DNA of 64,000 bases from Hallella mizrahii (GTDB taxonomy: Bacteria > Bacteroidota > Bacteroidia > Bacteroidales > Bacteroidaceae). This document shows, in pieces, positions 19,992 to 31,200 of this stretch. How positions within the stretch are numbered: position 1 is the first letter of the stretch; every line of letters starts with the position of its first letter. Both the position numbers and the translations under genes were made by a program. The notes beneath the pieces are model-generated. The model saw only the letters and a list, made by a program, of their open reading frames with translations. It did no database searches and was not told where the DNA came from. The DNA lies in assembly GCF_009695775.1 (NCBI RefSeq), contig NZ_VUNG01000002.1, positions 1-64,000 of the forward strand. The letters run 5' to 3'.

Positions 19992-20711
19992 CTAAAAGTT
20001 TATGCTACACTGCAAGCCTATACCACTTTGGCGCAAGGCAAGCAGCGAATGGTCTGTGTCATTGGTGATGACGGTCGGCGAAACACGCAGGCTCAGGTTG
20101 GGTGAGATGTCGAACTGCGAGAGAGATGCATCGACATAAGCGTCAACCACAGAAAGTCCATAGATGCCGATCATCACAAACACGCTCATGTCGCGCCAAC
20201 GGCGATAGCGGTCCTTGCGCTTACGGAACACCTCTTTCCATTTATCGGCATTCTCACTTGTAATCGTCGATCCCAAATGCAGGAACTTATTGTAACTCTC
20301 GGTTGTCGGGTCGTTGTCCATAATGTCGAGATAAGCTTGGCTGTAGTCGCGATACATCATGTTGTTCCACCTCAATGCGTATGCGCAACCGACAAATCCT
20401 CCATAGAAGATCGGCAGCTTCCAGTATTTGCGATTATAGATCTGTCCCGCTCCCGGCAGCACGAGTGCCAACCACAGAGCACGTTTCGGATCAGGCTTCC
20501 ATGTAGCCCAGTCGCGGTGCCTGCGTTGATGAGCACTGTCACTTTGCACCGTGAAAGGCTGCCCGTCCTTTGTCAAGCCCATGACACGTGCGCTGTCGAT
20601 GAGCATCGTGTCGGGCACAGCTTCCCGTTTTTGCTTCGCCTTCGCTTGATGCTGGGCTGTTGCCGGCAGCATCACCATCAGCAGTAAGGCTGAAAGCCCT
20701 GCCTTCATCAT
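19992..20711 (-). CDS. DUF5683 domain protein
   Basis: About 239 residues, with a signal peptide (MMKAGLSALLLMVMLPATAQ) if translation starts at ATG 20711; a GTG at 20732 is an alternative. The family block DPKRALWLALVLPGAGQIYN-RKYWKLPIFYGG is clear (about residues 75-105) and contains hydrophobic stretches. A second hydrophobic segment lies near DMSVFVMIGIYGLSVVDAYV. This domain of unknown function is widespread in Bacteroidota next to parAB. The protein is probably in the envelope. The role is unknown. Confidence 0.85.
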   Translation of the reverse strand: MMKAGLSALLLMVMLPATAQHQAKAKQKREAVPDTMLIDSARVMGLTKDGQPFTVQSDSAHQRRHRDWATWKPDPKRALWLALVLPGAGQIYNRKYWKLPIFYGGFVGCAYALRWNNMMYRDYSQAYLDIMDNDPTTESYNKFLHLGSTITSENADKWKEVFRKRKDRYRRWRDMSVFVMIGIYGLSVVDAYVDASLSQFDISPNLSLRVSPTVITNDTDHSLLALRQSGIGLQCSINF

Positions 20712-20740
20712 TATATGTCTCAGTGTATTCACACGTCTAT

Positions 20741-21637
20741 TTATTGTTCTTGCTTGAGTTGATCTAATATTTCCATCAGCTTTTCAAAATCCTGCTCATT
20801 ATTAAATGGGATACTGATCTTGCCTTTGCCTTTGCTGGTGCATGTCACAGCCACTTTGGTATGTAGCACACCTGCGAGGCGGTCGCGTGCCTGGGAGTAG
20901 GTCTCAGGCAATTGGGCCTTGGCAGCGATCTTCTTCTTTCCGCTTTCAATGTCCTCTCCGTTTTTTAGGTGCTGCACCATTTCCTCCACCTTTCTGACCG
21001 ACCATCCGTTTTTTAGTATCTCTTTAAATACTTTCAACTGCAAAGAAGGACTGTCGAGAGCCAGCAGTGCACGGGCGTGCCCCATGTCGATCTCTTTCTT
21101 TTGCAGAGACATCTGTACTTGTGCCGGCAGTTTCAACAGTCTCAGATAGTTGGTGATGGCGGTACGACTCTTCCCGACTCTCTCCGACACCTTCTCCTGC
21201 GTCATACCGGTGTTCTCCAGCAGATGTTCATAGGCCAGGGCAATTTCAATGGCATTGAGATCCTCACGCTGGATGTTCTCCACAAGAGCCATCTCCATGA
21301 CATTCTCGTCCTTGATGGTACGGATATATGCCGGGATTGTCGTCTTTCCCGCCAACTGCGATGCACGCCAACGACGCTCGCCGGCAATGATCTGAAAGCG
21401 GTTCTCGGCAATCTGCCGGAGTGTGATGGGCTGTATGATGCCAATCTCACGGATGCTGTTTGCCAACTCCTGCAAAGCCTCACTGTCGAAAAGGCTTCGC
21501 GGCTGATCGGCATTGGGCTCTATCTGATCGAGAGGTATTTCGCTGATGGTCGACGAGCCTTGCGTGCGCACCGACTCGGTAGAGATCAGCGCGTCAAGGC
21601 CACGGCCCAAAGCATTATATTTTTTGTGTACTGCCAT
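20741..21637 (-). CDS. parB: Chromosome partitioning protein ParB
   Basis: A 298-residue CTP-dependent DNA clamp that binds parS sites and works with ParA in chromosome segregation. The CTPase region has NADQPRSLFD and AGERRWRASQLAG, followed by ENIQREDLN. The helix-turn-helix is in TQEKVSERVGKSRTAITNYL. The C-terminal dimer domain contains a short basic linker. It is transcribed after parA across a 157-base gap that is filled with heptamer repeats. I did not find a parS site in the window. Confidence 0.93.
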   Translation of the reverse strand: MAVHKKYNALGRGLDALISTESVRTQGSSTISEIPLDQIEPNADQPRSLFDSEALQELANSIREIGIIQPITLRQIAENRFQIIAGERRWRASQLAGKTTIPAYIRTIKDENVMEMALVENIQREDLNAIEIALAYEHLLENTGMTQEKVSERVGKSRTAITNYLRLLKLPAQVQMSLQKKEIDMGHARALLALDSPSLQLKVFKEILKNGWSVRKVEEMVQHLKNGEDIESGKKKIAAKAQLPETYSQARDRLAGVLHTKVAVTCTSKGKGKISIPFNNEQDFEKLMEILDQLKQEQ

Positions 21638-21645
21638 ATTGCAAT

Positions 21646-21796
21646 GTTGAAAGTTGAGAGTTGAAAGTTGAAAGTTGAAAGTTGAAAGTTGAAAGTTGAA
21701 AGTTGAAAGTTGAAAGTTGAAAGTTGAGAGTTGAGAGTTGAAAGTTGAATGATGCGAGTGTAGAATTCAACTCTCAACTTTCAACTCTCAACTCTC
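21646..21796. repeat. Heptamer tandem repeat and inverted arm between parA and parB
   Basis: About twelve copies of the heptamer gttgaaa or gttgaga run from 21646 to about 21748. A complementary block (ttcaactctcaactttcaac and onward) lies at about 21768-21796, separated by a unique linker. The two can fold into a long stem. The arm reaches the parA stop codon, so the structure fills the whole parA-parB intergenic region on the transcript. Confidence 0.85.
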
Positions 21797-22559
21797 ATTC
21801 GTTTTTCTCAATGATTTCCTTAGCGAGGGAAAGATGGTTCTTCGCTCCCGTGGAGTCAGCATCATAAAGGATGACAGGCAGACCATGGCTTGGGCTTTCC
21901 GAAAGCTTCACGTTGCGCTGAATCACTGTTTTGAAAACCAGTTCCTGGAAATGACGCTTCACCTCATCATAGATTTGGTTGGCAAGTCTCAATCGGCTGT
22001 CATACATAGTCAGCAGGAAGCCCTCGATCTCGAGTTTCGGATTGAGCTTGCTCTTGACGATTTTAATGGTATTGAGCAGTTTGCTGATACCCTCCAGGGC
22101 AAAATACTCGCATTGCACCGGAATGATCACCGAGTTGGCTGCCGTCAGAGCATTGACAGTGATCAGGCCCAATGAAGGTGAGCAGTCGATGAGGATATAG
22201 TCATACTCGTCACGCAGAGGATCCAGTATGCCTTTGATTACCTTCTCGCGGTTCTTAAGGTTGATCATCTCTATCTCCGCTCCTACCAAGTCGATATGGC
22301 TGGGAATGATGTCGAGCTTCTCAATGTCTGTCGTATAAATGGCATCCCTCACATCAGCATGATCGATGATGCATTCATAGAGCGAACAGTCCACTTCACT
22401 AAGGTCTACACCGAGACCGCTGGATGCATTTGCCTGCGGGTCCGCATCCACTACGAGCACCGATTTCTCCAATGTAGCAAGAGAGGCCGCCAAATTGATA
22501 GTTGTCGTGGTTTTGCCCACGCCGCCCTTTTGATTGGCCAAAGCTATTATTTTTGCCAT
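21795..22559 (-). CDS. parA: Chromosome partitioning ATPase ParA
   Basis: A 254-residue ParA/Soj Walker ATPase that drives chromosome origin segregation with ParB. The deviant Walker A motif QKGGVGKTTTTINLA is near the N terminus, VVDADPQANASSG is the A' region and YDYILIDCSPSLG is Walker B. The length is that of the chromosomal, N-terminally short class. A complete promoter lies upstream on the minus strand. It is divergent from surE. Confidence 0.95.
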   Translation of the reverse strand: MAKIIALANQKGGVGKTTTTINLAASLATLEKSVLVVDADPQANASSGLGVDLSEVDCSLYECIIDHADVRDAIYTTDIEKLDIIPSHIDLVGAEIEMINLKNREKVIKGILDPLRDEYDYILIDCSPSLGLITVNALTAANSVIIPVQCEYFALEGISKLLNTIKIVKSKLNPKLEIEGFLLTMYDSRLRLANQIYDEVKRHFQELVFKTVIQRNVKLSESPSHGLPVILYDADSTGAKNHLSLAKEIIEKNE

Positions 22560-22637
22560 TTCTATTCGTCTTTAATGTCTGCCCTGATGGATGTCGTTAC
22601 CCTTTCCTCCTCACGGGCAGACATGGAATTATGATTG

Positions 22638-22668
22638 CAAAGATACATATTTTAGACGAAAATGCCAA
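22638..22668 (-). promoter_or_regulatory. Bacteroidota promoter for parA
   Basis: On the minus strand, TTG (plus 22666-22668), 20 bases and TATCTTTG (plus 22638-22645) precede the parA ATG at 22559. Confidence 0.7.
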
Positions 22669-22686
22669 TTATTATAGGTTTTTTCG

Positions 22687-22694
22687 TATTTTTG
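22687..22694 (+). promoter_or_regulatory. -7 box for surE
   Basis: TATTTTTG matches TAnnTTTG 23 bases before the surE ATG. The -33 element is not evident. It is back to back with the parA promoter. Confidence 0.5.
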
Positions 22695-22716
22695 CAAGAC
22701 AATTAATAGTAAACAG

Positions 22717-23490
22717 ATGAAAAGCAACCGACCTCTGATATTGATTTCCAATGATGACGGCTATCATGCACCCGGCATCAAGAAGCTTGTAGACATCGTC
22801 AGACCTCTGGCCGATGTCCTCGTCGTGGCACCCGAAAGTGCACGTTCCGGATATTCCTGTGCCTTCTCCGCGACTGATTATCTACGACTCAAGCCGCGCC
22901 ACAACATGGGCGACACCACAGTGTGGTCATGTACCGGCACGCCTGTCGACTGCGTGAAGATCGCCATCGACCAGTTTTGTAAGGAGCGTAAGCCCGACCT
23001 AATCCTCGGCGGCATCAATCACGGTGATAATTCTTCTGTGAATAATCATTACAGTGGCACAATGGGTGTCGCCAAGGAAGGGTGCCTCAAGGGCATTCCT
23101 TCTATCGCCTTCTCCAGTTGTTTCTACAACGAGGACGCCAACCTTGAGCCGCTGCGACCCTATGTGGAGCAGATTGTCAGCAAAGTACTGAAAGAAGGGC
23201 TGCCTAAAGGCATTTGTCTCAATGTCAACTTCCCCGCTACAGAAAGCTTTCAAGGTGTGAAGGTCTGCCGGATGACACGAGGCAGCTGGATCAGCGAGAT
23301 CGTCAAAGAGCACCATCCGAGAGGCTATGACTATTTCTGGGTAGTTGGGAAATATCGCAACGATGAGCCACAAGCTGAAGACAGCGACCAATGGGCTCTC
23401 AACCACGGCTACGTAGCTATCACGCCGACCACCATCGATGTCACCGCCTATAACTTTATGGACACCGTTCGCGGCTGGGACATCAAGTAA
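22717..23490 (+). CDS. surE: 5'/3'-nucleotidase SurE
   Basis: A 257-residue metal-dependent phosphatase acting on nucleoside monophosphates. The metal-binding motif ILISNDDGYHAPGI at the N terminus, APESARSGYSC and ILGGINHGDNSSVNNHYSGT are all family signatures. The length is usual. LpxB begins 55 bases after its stop and the two are probably co-transcribed. Confidence 0.95.
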   Translation: MKSNRPLILISNDDGYHAPGIKKLVDIVRPLADVLVVAPESARSGYSCAFSATDYLRLKPRHNMGDTTVWSCTGTPVDCVKIAIDQFCKERKPDLILGGINHGDNSSVNNHYSGTMGVAKEGCLKGIPSIAFSSCFYNEDANLEPLRPYVEQIVSKVLKEGLPKGICLNVNFPATESFQGVKVCRMTRGSWISEIVKEHHPRGYDYFWVVGKYRNDEPQAEDSDQWALNHGYVAITPTTIDVTAYNFMDTVRGWDIK

Positions 23491-23545
23491 AAAGCAGACG
23501 CGATTCAAGAAGTTAAAAGATTATGAACCTGGACAGACAAAACAC

Positions 23546-24706
23546 ATGAAATACTATCTCATAGCAGGCGAGGCTTCCGGCGACCTGCATGCCAGCCGGC
23601 TGATGCACAGCCTCAAAGAGCAGGACACGGCGGCCACCTTCCGCTTTATCGGTGGAGACATGATGGCGGCCGAAGGCGGTAAGCCTTTCCGGCACTACAA
23701 AGACTTGGCCTACATGGGCTTCATCCCCGTACTGCTCCATGCCCACACCATACTGCGCAACATGGCGCAATGTAAGGAGGACATCACCAGATGGGCGCCC
23801 GACGTGGTGATACTCGTCGACTATCCGGGATTCAACCTGAATATCGCCAAGTTTGTGCGTGCCAAGATGGGCATACCAGTGTTCTACTATATCTCGCCGA
23901 AAATATGGGCTTGGAAAGAGTGGCGCATCAAGGCAATCCGCCGCGATATCAGTGAACTGTTCTCCATCCTTCCTTTTGAAGTGGACTTTTTCGAGCACAA
24001 GCACCACTACCCAATCCACTACGTCGGCAACCCTACCGCGGAAGAAATAAAGACATTCCGCGACAGCTACCATGAATCAAAAGAAGCCTTCTGCCAACGT
24101 CATGGATTGGATCCCCACCGCCCAATTCTGGCATTGCTCGCCGGCAGCCGCAGACAAGAGATCAAAGACAACCTGCCCACGATGATCTCTTCCGCCCTGC
24201 CCTATTGTCAAGGCGAGAATGGCTACCAAATGGTATTGGCAGGAGCACCGTCCATCGACGATGACTATTATACCCGCATTCTCAAAGATCAGCCCGTCGC
24301 CAAGGTGAGCGAGGAAACTTACCAGTTGCTCTCCCATGCTACAGCTGCACTGGTCACCAGTGGCACGGCAACCCTTGAGACGGCCTTGCTCGGTGTCCCG
24401 CAAGTGGTTTGCTACAAGACACCCTTAGGTACATTGATCCGTTGGGCTTTCAACCACATCATCCACTGCCGCTTTATCAGTCTCGTCAATCTTATCGCCG
24501 ACAAAGAGATCGTCAAAGAGCTCTTTGCCGACCGCTTCAGCGTGAAGAATATCCGCCACGAACTAAACCGCATTCTGCCCGGACAGCCAGACAGAGCCAC
24601 CATGCTTAAAGGCTATCAGCTCGTAGCTGAGCGATTGGGCAAGCAAAGCGCGCCCGACACTGCCGCCAAGGAGATGATAGAGATTCTCAAACAGAGAGAC
24701 CGATAA
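23546..24706 (+). CDS. lpxB: Lipid-A-disaccharide synthase
   Basis: A 386-residue GT19 glycosyltransferase that condenses UDP-diacylglucosamine and lipid X into the lipid A disaccharide at the inner membrane. The N terminus YLIAGEASGDLHASRLM is diagnostic, with YISPKIWAWKEWRIKAI in the middle and LVTSGTATLETALLGVPQVV in the nucleotide-binding half. I use ATG 23546; the frame is open upstream to 23438 but that segment overlaps surE. It confirms a Gram-negative envelope. Confidence 0.95.
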   Translation: MKYYLIAGEASGDLHASRLMHSLKEQDTAATFRFIGGDMMAAEGGKPFRHYKDLAYMGFIPVLLHAHTILRNMAQCKEDITRWAPDVVILVDYPGFNLNIAKFVRAKMGIPVFYYISPKIWAWKEWRIKAIRRDISELFSILPFEVDFFEHKHHYPIHYVGNPTAEEIKTFRDSYHESKEAFCQRHGLDPHRPILALLAGSRRQEIKDNLPTMISSALPYCQGENGYQMVLAGAPSIDDDYYTRILKDQPVAKVSEETYQLLSHATAALVTSGTATLETALLGVPQVVCYKTPLGTLIRWAFNHIIHCRFISLVNLIADKEIVKELFADRFSVKNIRHELNRILPGQPDRATMLKGYQLVAERLGKQSAPDTAAKEMIEILKQRDR

Positions 24707-24777
24707 CAAGCATAACCACTCTTACTCTTTTACGAGACAGATACTCACACCTTCGCGAAAAGACTGCTCTGGAAACC

Positions 24778-25128
24778 TTACACCAGGGTATCGAGACTGC
24801 TCTTGAGTCGCTGCAATTCATCACGCACAGTGATGAGCGTTGCCAACAGCTCTTGCGAGCGGTCGGCACCGTCTTTGTTCTCACGAAGATATTTCCGCGC
24901 ATTGGCAATCTTGAAGCCACGCACTTTGATGAGGTTATAGATGACCTTTACTTCTTTAATGTCATCCTCGCTGTACTGTCGCACTTTGGTTCCAGGCACC
25001 GTCTTAGGATGAAGATTGGGAAACTCCTTTTCCCAATAGCGTAGCGTACTTTCCGCTACACCGACCATCTCCGCCACCTCCTTGATCGAGTAATAAAGCC
25101 GCTTGGGCTTGTCTGTTTTCAGCACCAT
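24778..25128 (-). CDS. MerR-family transcriptional regulator
   Basis: A 116-residue DNA-binding protein. The N-terminal winged helix-turn-helix YYSIKEVAEMVGVAESTLRYWEKEFP is typical of MerR proteins, followed by YSEDDIKEVKVIYNLI. The short C-terminal helix could form a dimer coiled coil but has no cysteine cluster for metal sensing. The effector and targets are unknown. It is divergent from alaS, with back-to-back promoters. Confidence 0.88.
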   Translation of the reverse strand: MVLKTDKPKRLYYSIKEVAEMVGVAESTLRYWEKEFPNLHPKTVPGTKVRQYSEDDIKEVKVIYNLIKVRGFKIANARKYLRENKDGADRSQELLATLITVRDELQRLKSSLDTLV

Positions 25129-25154
25129 AGCCTGATATTTTTACTATTTTGGGG

Positions 25155-25185
25155 CAAAGATAACAAAAAAGAATCATTTCTGCAA
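25155..25185 (-). promoter_or_regulatory. Bacteroidota promoter for merR-type gene
   Basis: On the minus strand, TTG (plus 25183-25185), 20 bases and TATCTTTG (plus 25155-25162) precede the start at 25128. Confidence 0.7.
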
Positions 25186-25194
25186 TCTTTTTAG

Positions 25195-25202
25195 TACCTT
25201 TG
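25195..25202 (+). promoter_or_regulatory. -7 box for alaS
   Basis: TACCTTTG is a full TAnnTTTG match 49 bases before the alaS ATG; the -33 region reads only weakly. It shows that upstream in-frame codons around 25200 are not the start. Confidence 0.6.
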
Positions 25203-25250
25203 CACCTGTATGTCAAAAGAATAAAGGAAACAAATAAAACATATATCATC

Positions 25251-27911
25251 ATGATGACAGCAAATGAAATCCGCGACTCATTTAAAAAGTTCTTTGAGTC
25301 GAAAGGACACGTCATCGTTCCGTCTGCCCCAATGGTTATTAAGGACGACCCGACGTTGATGTTTACGAATGCAGGTATGAACCAGTGGAAAGACATCATC
25401 CTTGGCACCAAGGATCCTAATCCACGCCGTCGCTGCGACTCGCAGAAGTGTCTGCGCGTCAGCGGTAAGCACAACGACCTCGAAGAGGTGGGACACGATA
25501 CTTACCACCACACGATGTTCGAGATGCTCGGCAACTGGAGTTTCGGCGACTACTTCAAAGAGGGAGCCATCGACTATGCATGGGAATATCTTGTCGACGT
25601 GCTGCACCTCAACCCCGCTGACCTCTATGTCACCGTTTTCGAAGGCGACCCTTCGGAAGGTCTGGAGCGCGACGACGAGGCTGCCAAGTATTGGAGCAAG
25701 CACGTGCCTGCCGACCACATCATCAACGGCAACAAGCACGACAACTTCTGGGAGATGGGTGAGACCGGTCCTTGTGGTCCCTGCTCTGAGATTCATGTAG
25801 ACTCACGCCCTGAGAGCGAGAAAGCGAAGGTGCCCGGACGCGAACTCGTCAACAAAGACGACCCGCAGGTCATCGAGATTTGGAATATCGTCTTCATGCA
25901 GTTCAACCGCAAGGCCGACGGCAGTCTGGAACCACTGCCTATGCACGTCATCGATACCGGTATGGGCTTTGAGCGCCTCGTGCGTATGCTGCAAGACAAG
26001 AACTCCAACTACGACACGGATATCTTCCAGCCCATCATCAAGGAGATTGAGAACCTCTCAGGAAAGAAATATGGCTTCACCACGCCGACTGGAGAGAATG
26101 GTGAGGGTGCCAACGAGCAGGAAAAGATCGACATCGCCATGCGTGTGGTTGCCGACCACCTGCGTGCCGTGGCCTTCTCCATCGCCGACGGCCAGTTGCC
26201 CAGCAACGCCAAGGCTGGATATGTCATCCGCCGTATCCTGCGCCGTGCCGTCCGCTACGCATATACCTTCCTCGACCAGAAGAGTGCTTTCCTCTATAAG
26301 CTCATACCCGTACTCGTACAGGAGATGGGCGAGGCTTATCCCGAGCTGCCCGCCCAGCAGGAACTCATCAGCCGCGTGATGAAAGAAGAGGAGGACAGCT
26401 TCCTGCGTACCCTCGACAAGGGTATCCAGCTGCTCAGCGGCGACATGGACGAGCTGCGTGCTCACGGAAAGACCGAACTCGACGGTGAGAGTGCCTTCCG
26501 TCTCTTCGACACCTATGGCTTCCCACTCGACCTCACGGAACTCATCTGCCGCGAGAACGGCTACACTGTCGACGAAAAAGGCTTCGACGTGGAGATGGAG
26601 AAGCAGAAGGCTCGCGCCCGCAACGCTGCCGTCGTGGAGAACGGTGACTGGGTGGAGCTGCGCCAAGGCGAGCAGGAATTTGTCGGCTACGACTACTCTG
26701 AATACGAGTGCCACATCCTCCGCTACCGCAAGGTTACTCAGAAAAAGAACACTTTCTACGAGGTCGTTCTCGACCACACGCCGTTCTACGGCGAGATGGG
26801 CGGTCAGGTCGGCGATCAGGGCGTGCTCGTCTCTGAGGATGAGACCGTCAACGTCATCGACACCAAGCGCGAGAACAACCAAAGCATACATATCGTGAAG
26901 CAGATGCCAAAAAATCCGGAGGCTGACTTCATGGCTTGCGTAGATATTGACAAGCGCAACGGCTCTGCTGCCAACCACTCTGCCACTCACCTGCTCGACT
27001 ATGCCCTCAAGCAGGTGCTCGGTGATCATGTGGAGCAAAAGGGATCTTATGTCGACGCCGACACACTGCGTTTCGACTTCTCCCACTTCCAGAAGGTCTC
27101 TCCCGAGGAACTGCGCAAGGTGGAGCGTATCGTCAACGAAATGATTCGTCAGGACATCCCGTTGGAGGAGCACCGCAACATGCCATTGGCTGAGGCTAAG
27201 GAACTGGGTGCTGTAGCCCTCTTCGGTGAGAAGTACGGCGACAAAGTGCGTGTAGTTCGTTTCGGGCCGAGTTGCGAGTTCTGCGGTGGCATCCACGTAA
27301 AGAGCACCGGCCACATCGGCTTCTTCAAGATCATCTCTGAGAGCAGCGTGGCTGCTGGCGTTCGCCGTATTGAGGCCCTCACAGGTAAGGCTTGCGAGGA
27401 CGCTATCTATGAGGTAGAAGATATGATGAAAGACATCCAGGCTTTGTTCAACAATGCCAAGGATCTCAAGGCCACCATCGAGAAGAGCATCTCTGAGAAC
27501 GCAGCACTGAAGAAGCAGGTGGAAGGCTTCCGCCAGCAGACCGTAGACCGCACGGCAAAGACTCTCGCCGAGCATGCTCAGGAGGTGAACGGGGTGAAGG
27601 TTGTCAAGGCTGTATTGCCCGTTGACCCAGCCTCTGCCAAGGACATTGTCTTCAAAGTACGCGAGCAGATTCCCGAGAATCTCGTCTGTGTGCTGGGATC
27701 GCACCACGACAACCGTCCATTGCTCTCTGTGATGTTCTCCGATGATATCGTCAAGGATCATAATCTCAATGCCGGCAAGATCATCCGCGAGGCTGCCAAG
27801 CTCATCCAGGGCGGTGGTGGTGGTCAACCCCACTATGCTCAAGCTGGTGGCAAGAACGCTGACGGTCTCTCTGCTGCCGTGGACAAGATCATCGAGCTCA
27901 TCGAACTGTAA
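25251..27911 (+). CDS. alaS: Alanine--tRNA ligase
   Basis: An 886-residue class II synthetase that charges tRNA-Ala and edits mischarged tRNA. The aminoacylation core has [21 protein letters not shown] and [14 protein letters not shown]. The editing domain has the zinc motif [13 protein letters not shown] and [16 protein letters not shown]. The C-Ala domain ends in [15 protein letters not shown]. All parts are present and the length is usual. Two adjacent ATG codons (25251, 25254) are possible starts. A strong terminator follows. Confidence 0.96.
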   Translation: MMTANEIRDSFKKFFESKGHVIVPSAPMVIKDDPTLMFTNAGMNQWKDIILGTKDPNPRRRCDSQKCLRVSGKHNDLEEVGHDTYHHTMFEMLGNWSFGDYFKEGAIDYAWEYLVDVLHLNPADLYVTVFEGDPSEGLERDDEAAKYWSKHVPADHIINGNKHDNFWEMGETGPCGPCSEIHVDSRPESEKAKVPGRELVNKDDPQVIEIWNIVFMQFNRKADGSLEPLPMHVIDTGMGFERLVRMLQDKNSNYDTDIFQPIIKEIENLSGKKYGFTTPTGENGEGANEQEKIDIAMRVVADHLRAVAFSIADGQLPSNAKAGYVIRRILRRAVRYAYTFLDQKSAFLYKLIPVLVQEMGEAYPELPAQQELISRVMKEEEDSFLRTLDKGIQLLSGDMDELRAHGKTELDGESAFRLFDTYGFPLDLTELICRENGYTVDEKGFDVEMEKQKARARNAAVVENGDWVELRQGEQEFVGYDYSEYECHILRYRKVTQKKNTFYEVVLDHTPFYGEMGGQVGDQGVLVSEDETVNVIDTKRENNQSIHIVKQMPKNPEADFMACVDIDKRNGSAANHSATHLLDYALKQVLGDHVEQKGSYVDADTLRFDFSHFQKVSPEELRKVERIVNEMIRQDIPLEEHRNMPLAEAKELGAVALFGEKYGDKVRVVRFGPSCEFCGGIHVKSTGHIGFFKIISESSVAAGVRRIEALTGKACEDAIYEVEDMMKDIQALFNNAKDLKATIEKSISENAALKKQVEGFRQQTVDRTAKTLAEHAQEVNGVKVVKAVLPVDPASAKDIVFKVREQIPENLVCVLGSHHDNRPLLSVMFSDDIVKDHNLNAGKIIREAAKLIQGGGGGQPHYAQAGGKNADGLSAAVDKIIELIEL

Positions 27912-27999
27912 GAATCATAAGGGATAAGTCTTATTTCATAAAGCACGGTCATCTTCCATGCTATATATATAATAAGGTGTAACCCACATCGCAGATATC

Positions 28000-28038
28000 C
28001 GCTGCCTTCCAAATTTATTTTGGAAGGCAGCGTTTTTT
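28000..28038 (+). terminator. Rho-independent terminator after alaS
   Basis: A 12-base perfect stem (CGCTGCCTTCCA at 28000-28011, TGGAAGGCAGCG at 28021-28032) is followed by six T residues. Confidence 0.92.
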
Positions 28039-28162
28039 GTTTCCCCCATAAGTCCACAGCCGTGATGCCTGCGAAGGTGTACATTCGTTCTGAAATAGGG
28101 GAAGAAAAGTTATCAGAAAAAAGAAGCGGAATCTAAAAACCTTCACTCTCAACTATTTCTTT

Positions 28163-28170
28163 TATTTTTG
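28163..28170 (+). promoter_or_regulatory. -7 box for the pectinase gene
   Basis: TATTTTTG matches TAnnTTTG 57 bases before the ATG at 28227; no clear -33 element. Confidence 0.5.
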
Positions 28171-28226
28171 CAGCAGCGATAAAAAGAGAATCATTTAACC
28201 ATTTTATACTAAACCAACTATTACGT

Positions 28227-31200
28227 ATGAACAGTAAACCATTACTAACCATCGCTGCCTTAGGTCTTTGTGCCACCACATGGGCACAGGCTCCGGCATT
28301 TCCCGGCGCAGAGGGCAACGGTCGCTATGTCACCGGCGGACGTGGAGGCAAGGTCGTGCATGTAACCAATCTCAACGACTCCGGAACCGGATCACTGCGG
28401 GCCGCCGTAAAAGGTACCGACAAGAAAATCGTCGTCTTCGATGTGGGCGGTGTCATCCCATTGTCATCTGAACTGAAGATTGGTGCCAACACCACCATTC
28501 TCGGACAGACAGCCCCCTACCCCGGCATCACGCTCCGGTACTATACCGTCAGACCCGGCGACAACAACATCATCCGGTTCATACGTGTCAGACGCGGACA
28601 GGAAAAGGAATGCGACGACGGTGCTGACGCCTGCTGGGGCAAGAACCTCAACGGGCTCATCCTCGACCACTGCTCACTGTCGTGGAGCATCGACGAGGTG
28701 GGATCTTTCTACGACAACAACAACTTCACCATGCAGTGGTGTACACTCGGCGAAAGCCTCAACAATGCCGGACACGACAAAGGGGCTCACGGCTATGGCG
28801 GCATCTGGGGCGGCAAACTCGCCAGCTTCCACCACAACATGATCGCCCACGTGGCCAACCGCGCCCCACGCTTCAATGGCGCACGCTACAACTGGACGGG
28901 ATACACCGCCAACAGCCTCTTCTCCACCTACAAATGGCCCAATGCCGTGCAAGCCGAGAATGTCGACTTCCGCAACTGCCTCATCTTCGACTGGGGCACG
29001 GGAGGATGCTATGGCGGCCCCGGGGGCGGCTACATCAATATGGTGAACAACTACTATAAGGCTACGCCCGAGGTGAAAAACAAAAACCGTATCACCACTG
29101 TGTCCATCGCCAACAGCACGACATCTGCCGACGAGAAAACCTATCTCGACATGACCAGCCGATACTATATCAGCGGCAACTATGTCGACGCTAAGGACAG
29201 CAAGGGCAAAGTATATGGAGCCGACTACGACTGGAAGGGCGTGAAGTATGACGAGGGTGTGCAGACCATCAATGGTGAGGAATACACCAAAGACTCACTC
29301 TACGCCTATGGTAAGGATGTGGAGCACGTCAACAATGCCCAAGGCATCCCCTGCGTGCGCATCAAACTCGACAAGGCCGTGGCTCCTACCGGCGAGGTGA
29401 CAACCCACTCCGCCGAGAATGCCTACAGCAAGATCATGGCCTATGGCGGTGCCTCGCTCTTCCGCGACGATGTGGACAACCGCTATATGACAGAGGCCAA
29501 GAATGGTGCATCGACCTATACAGGCTCTGTGACAGGCATCAAGGGTCTCATTGACAAGGTCAGCGATGTAGATGGTTATACTGAGGCCAACTTCCCCACC
29601 GGCAAACGGGCTGCTGACTTCGACAGCGACGGCGACGGCATGCCAAACGTCTGGGAGAAAGCCAACGGCCTCAATCCCGACGATGCCAGCGATGCCAACA
29701 CATACACATTGGACGCGAAAGGCTATTATACCAATCTGGAAGTCTATGCCAACTCACTCGTAGAGTATATCATGAAGGCTGAAAACAAGGATGCCATCAC
29801 CAATGTCGATGAATATTATCCCACTTGCACGAAGGCCGACGGATTAGACTATTACTCCGGGAAAATCGTGGAGCGGGTATCACCATCAGATACCAATACG
29901 TCTTCCGACACCAAAACCGAGAAAGCCCTCTACTCTACGACTTTCACCGACTGGACAGATGCCAAGGCCAGCACGACAGAAACGACGGTGACGCAATCAA
30001 CGAAGTATAGCCATGAGACGCTCACCTTTTCCATCTTCGACACACAGATCTGTTCCACCAACCAAAACACAAATAAGTTCCCCAACTGGACGGGCGGCTA
30101 TCTGATGTGTAGCAAAAGCGCTGATCCATATGTCATCACCTCTCCACTGGCCAGCATCACCCGTGTGCACTTTCGCCATGGAGCCACGGGCAGCAATCGT
30201 GGTTGGAAATTGGAGGCTAAAGGCGACGGCGACACAGACTGGACAGTGCTGAGCAATGCCGTAGCTGCTACGCAACAAGGCACAGATGTCGAAGTGGATG
30301 TCAACCGCACCAACTGTCAACTGCGCTTCACCAATCTCAACGCTTCACAAAATGCTTATCTCTTCCAACTCGACATCTACGGCAATGTGAGCACGGGCAA
30401 TCAGCCTTCTCTCGCCTCCTTTTCCGCCTACGGCAAGGAGTACACCGCAGAGGACTTTTTTACCGAAAATGCCAATGGCAACTATGAGGGCACTGTAGAG
30501 GTGAGCAAAAGGTCTGATATGGTCAGTGCCTCTAATGCCATCACCACTACTGTGGGTAATGGTACTATTGGCACCATCACTTATAAAGAGGTATCCAGCG
30601 ATGTCAACAGCAGCAAGCCAGCCTGCGATGTCACCATTCCCGTGACACTCGCCACGACTGGAACTGTCAAGACCTATATCGTTCACTTCGTTTGGAAACC
30701 TGACTATACTGTCCTCTACCACGACACCGATGACAAGGTGATCGCCAAGCAGGCTGTCGAGAAAGGCGACCCAATCAACAAACTCAACGACGGCGCAGCT
30801 GTCACCGTGCCTTCGGGCAGCAAATTCCGTGGCTGGCTCTTCAAAGCCGATGGTGAGGAAAAGGCCAACGCCGCCACCACAGTAGACGAGAAAGCGCTCA
30901 ACCTCTATGCCCTGGTCACGGACATCGAGAACGATGAGCCCAACGAGCGGCATGCTTATAACTTGAAAGATAAGTATTTCTATGCCGAGGATCACGAGGG
31001 CTTTCTGCCTCTGTCAGCCTACAGCTACAATGGCGCTCAGCATGGTCTTTATTTCAAGCCGGGCTCCATCACATTGCCCGTCATGGGCAACGCCATCGTC
31101 ATCGTGGAAGCCTGCAAATATAGCAAGACGGCCTTGACACTCTCCGACTCCAAAGGCAACACTCTCGGAACCATAGCCATCCCCACTACCGACGGCACCC

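Noticed and set aside
20741..22559. parS sites near parAB
   Set aside because: I looked for a short GC-rich palindrome of the parS kind in and around the genes and saw none that I could defend.
26058..27842. Long (594-codon) open frame antisense to alaS
   Set aside because: alaS is a certain gene; the antisense frame is a by-product of GC-rich codon use and has no domain or promoter. Similar long antisense frames over etfA, ACAD, the export gene and cls were dropped for the same reason.
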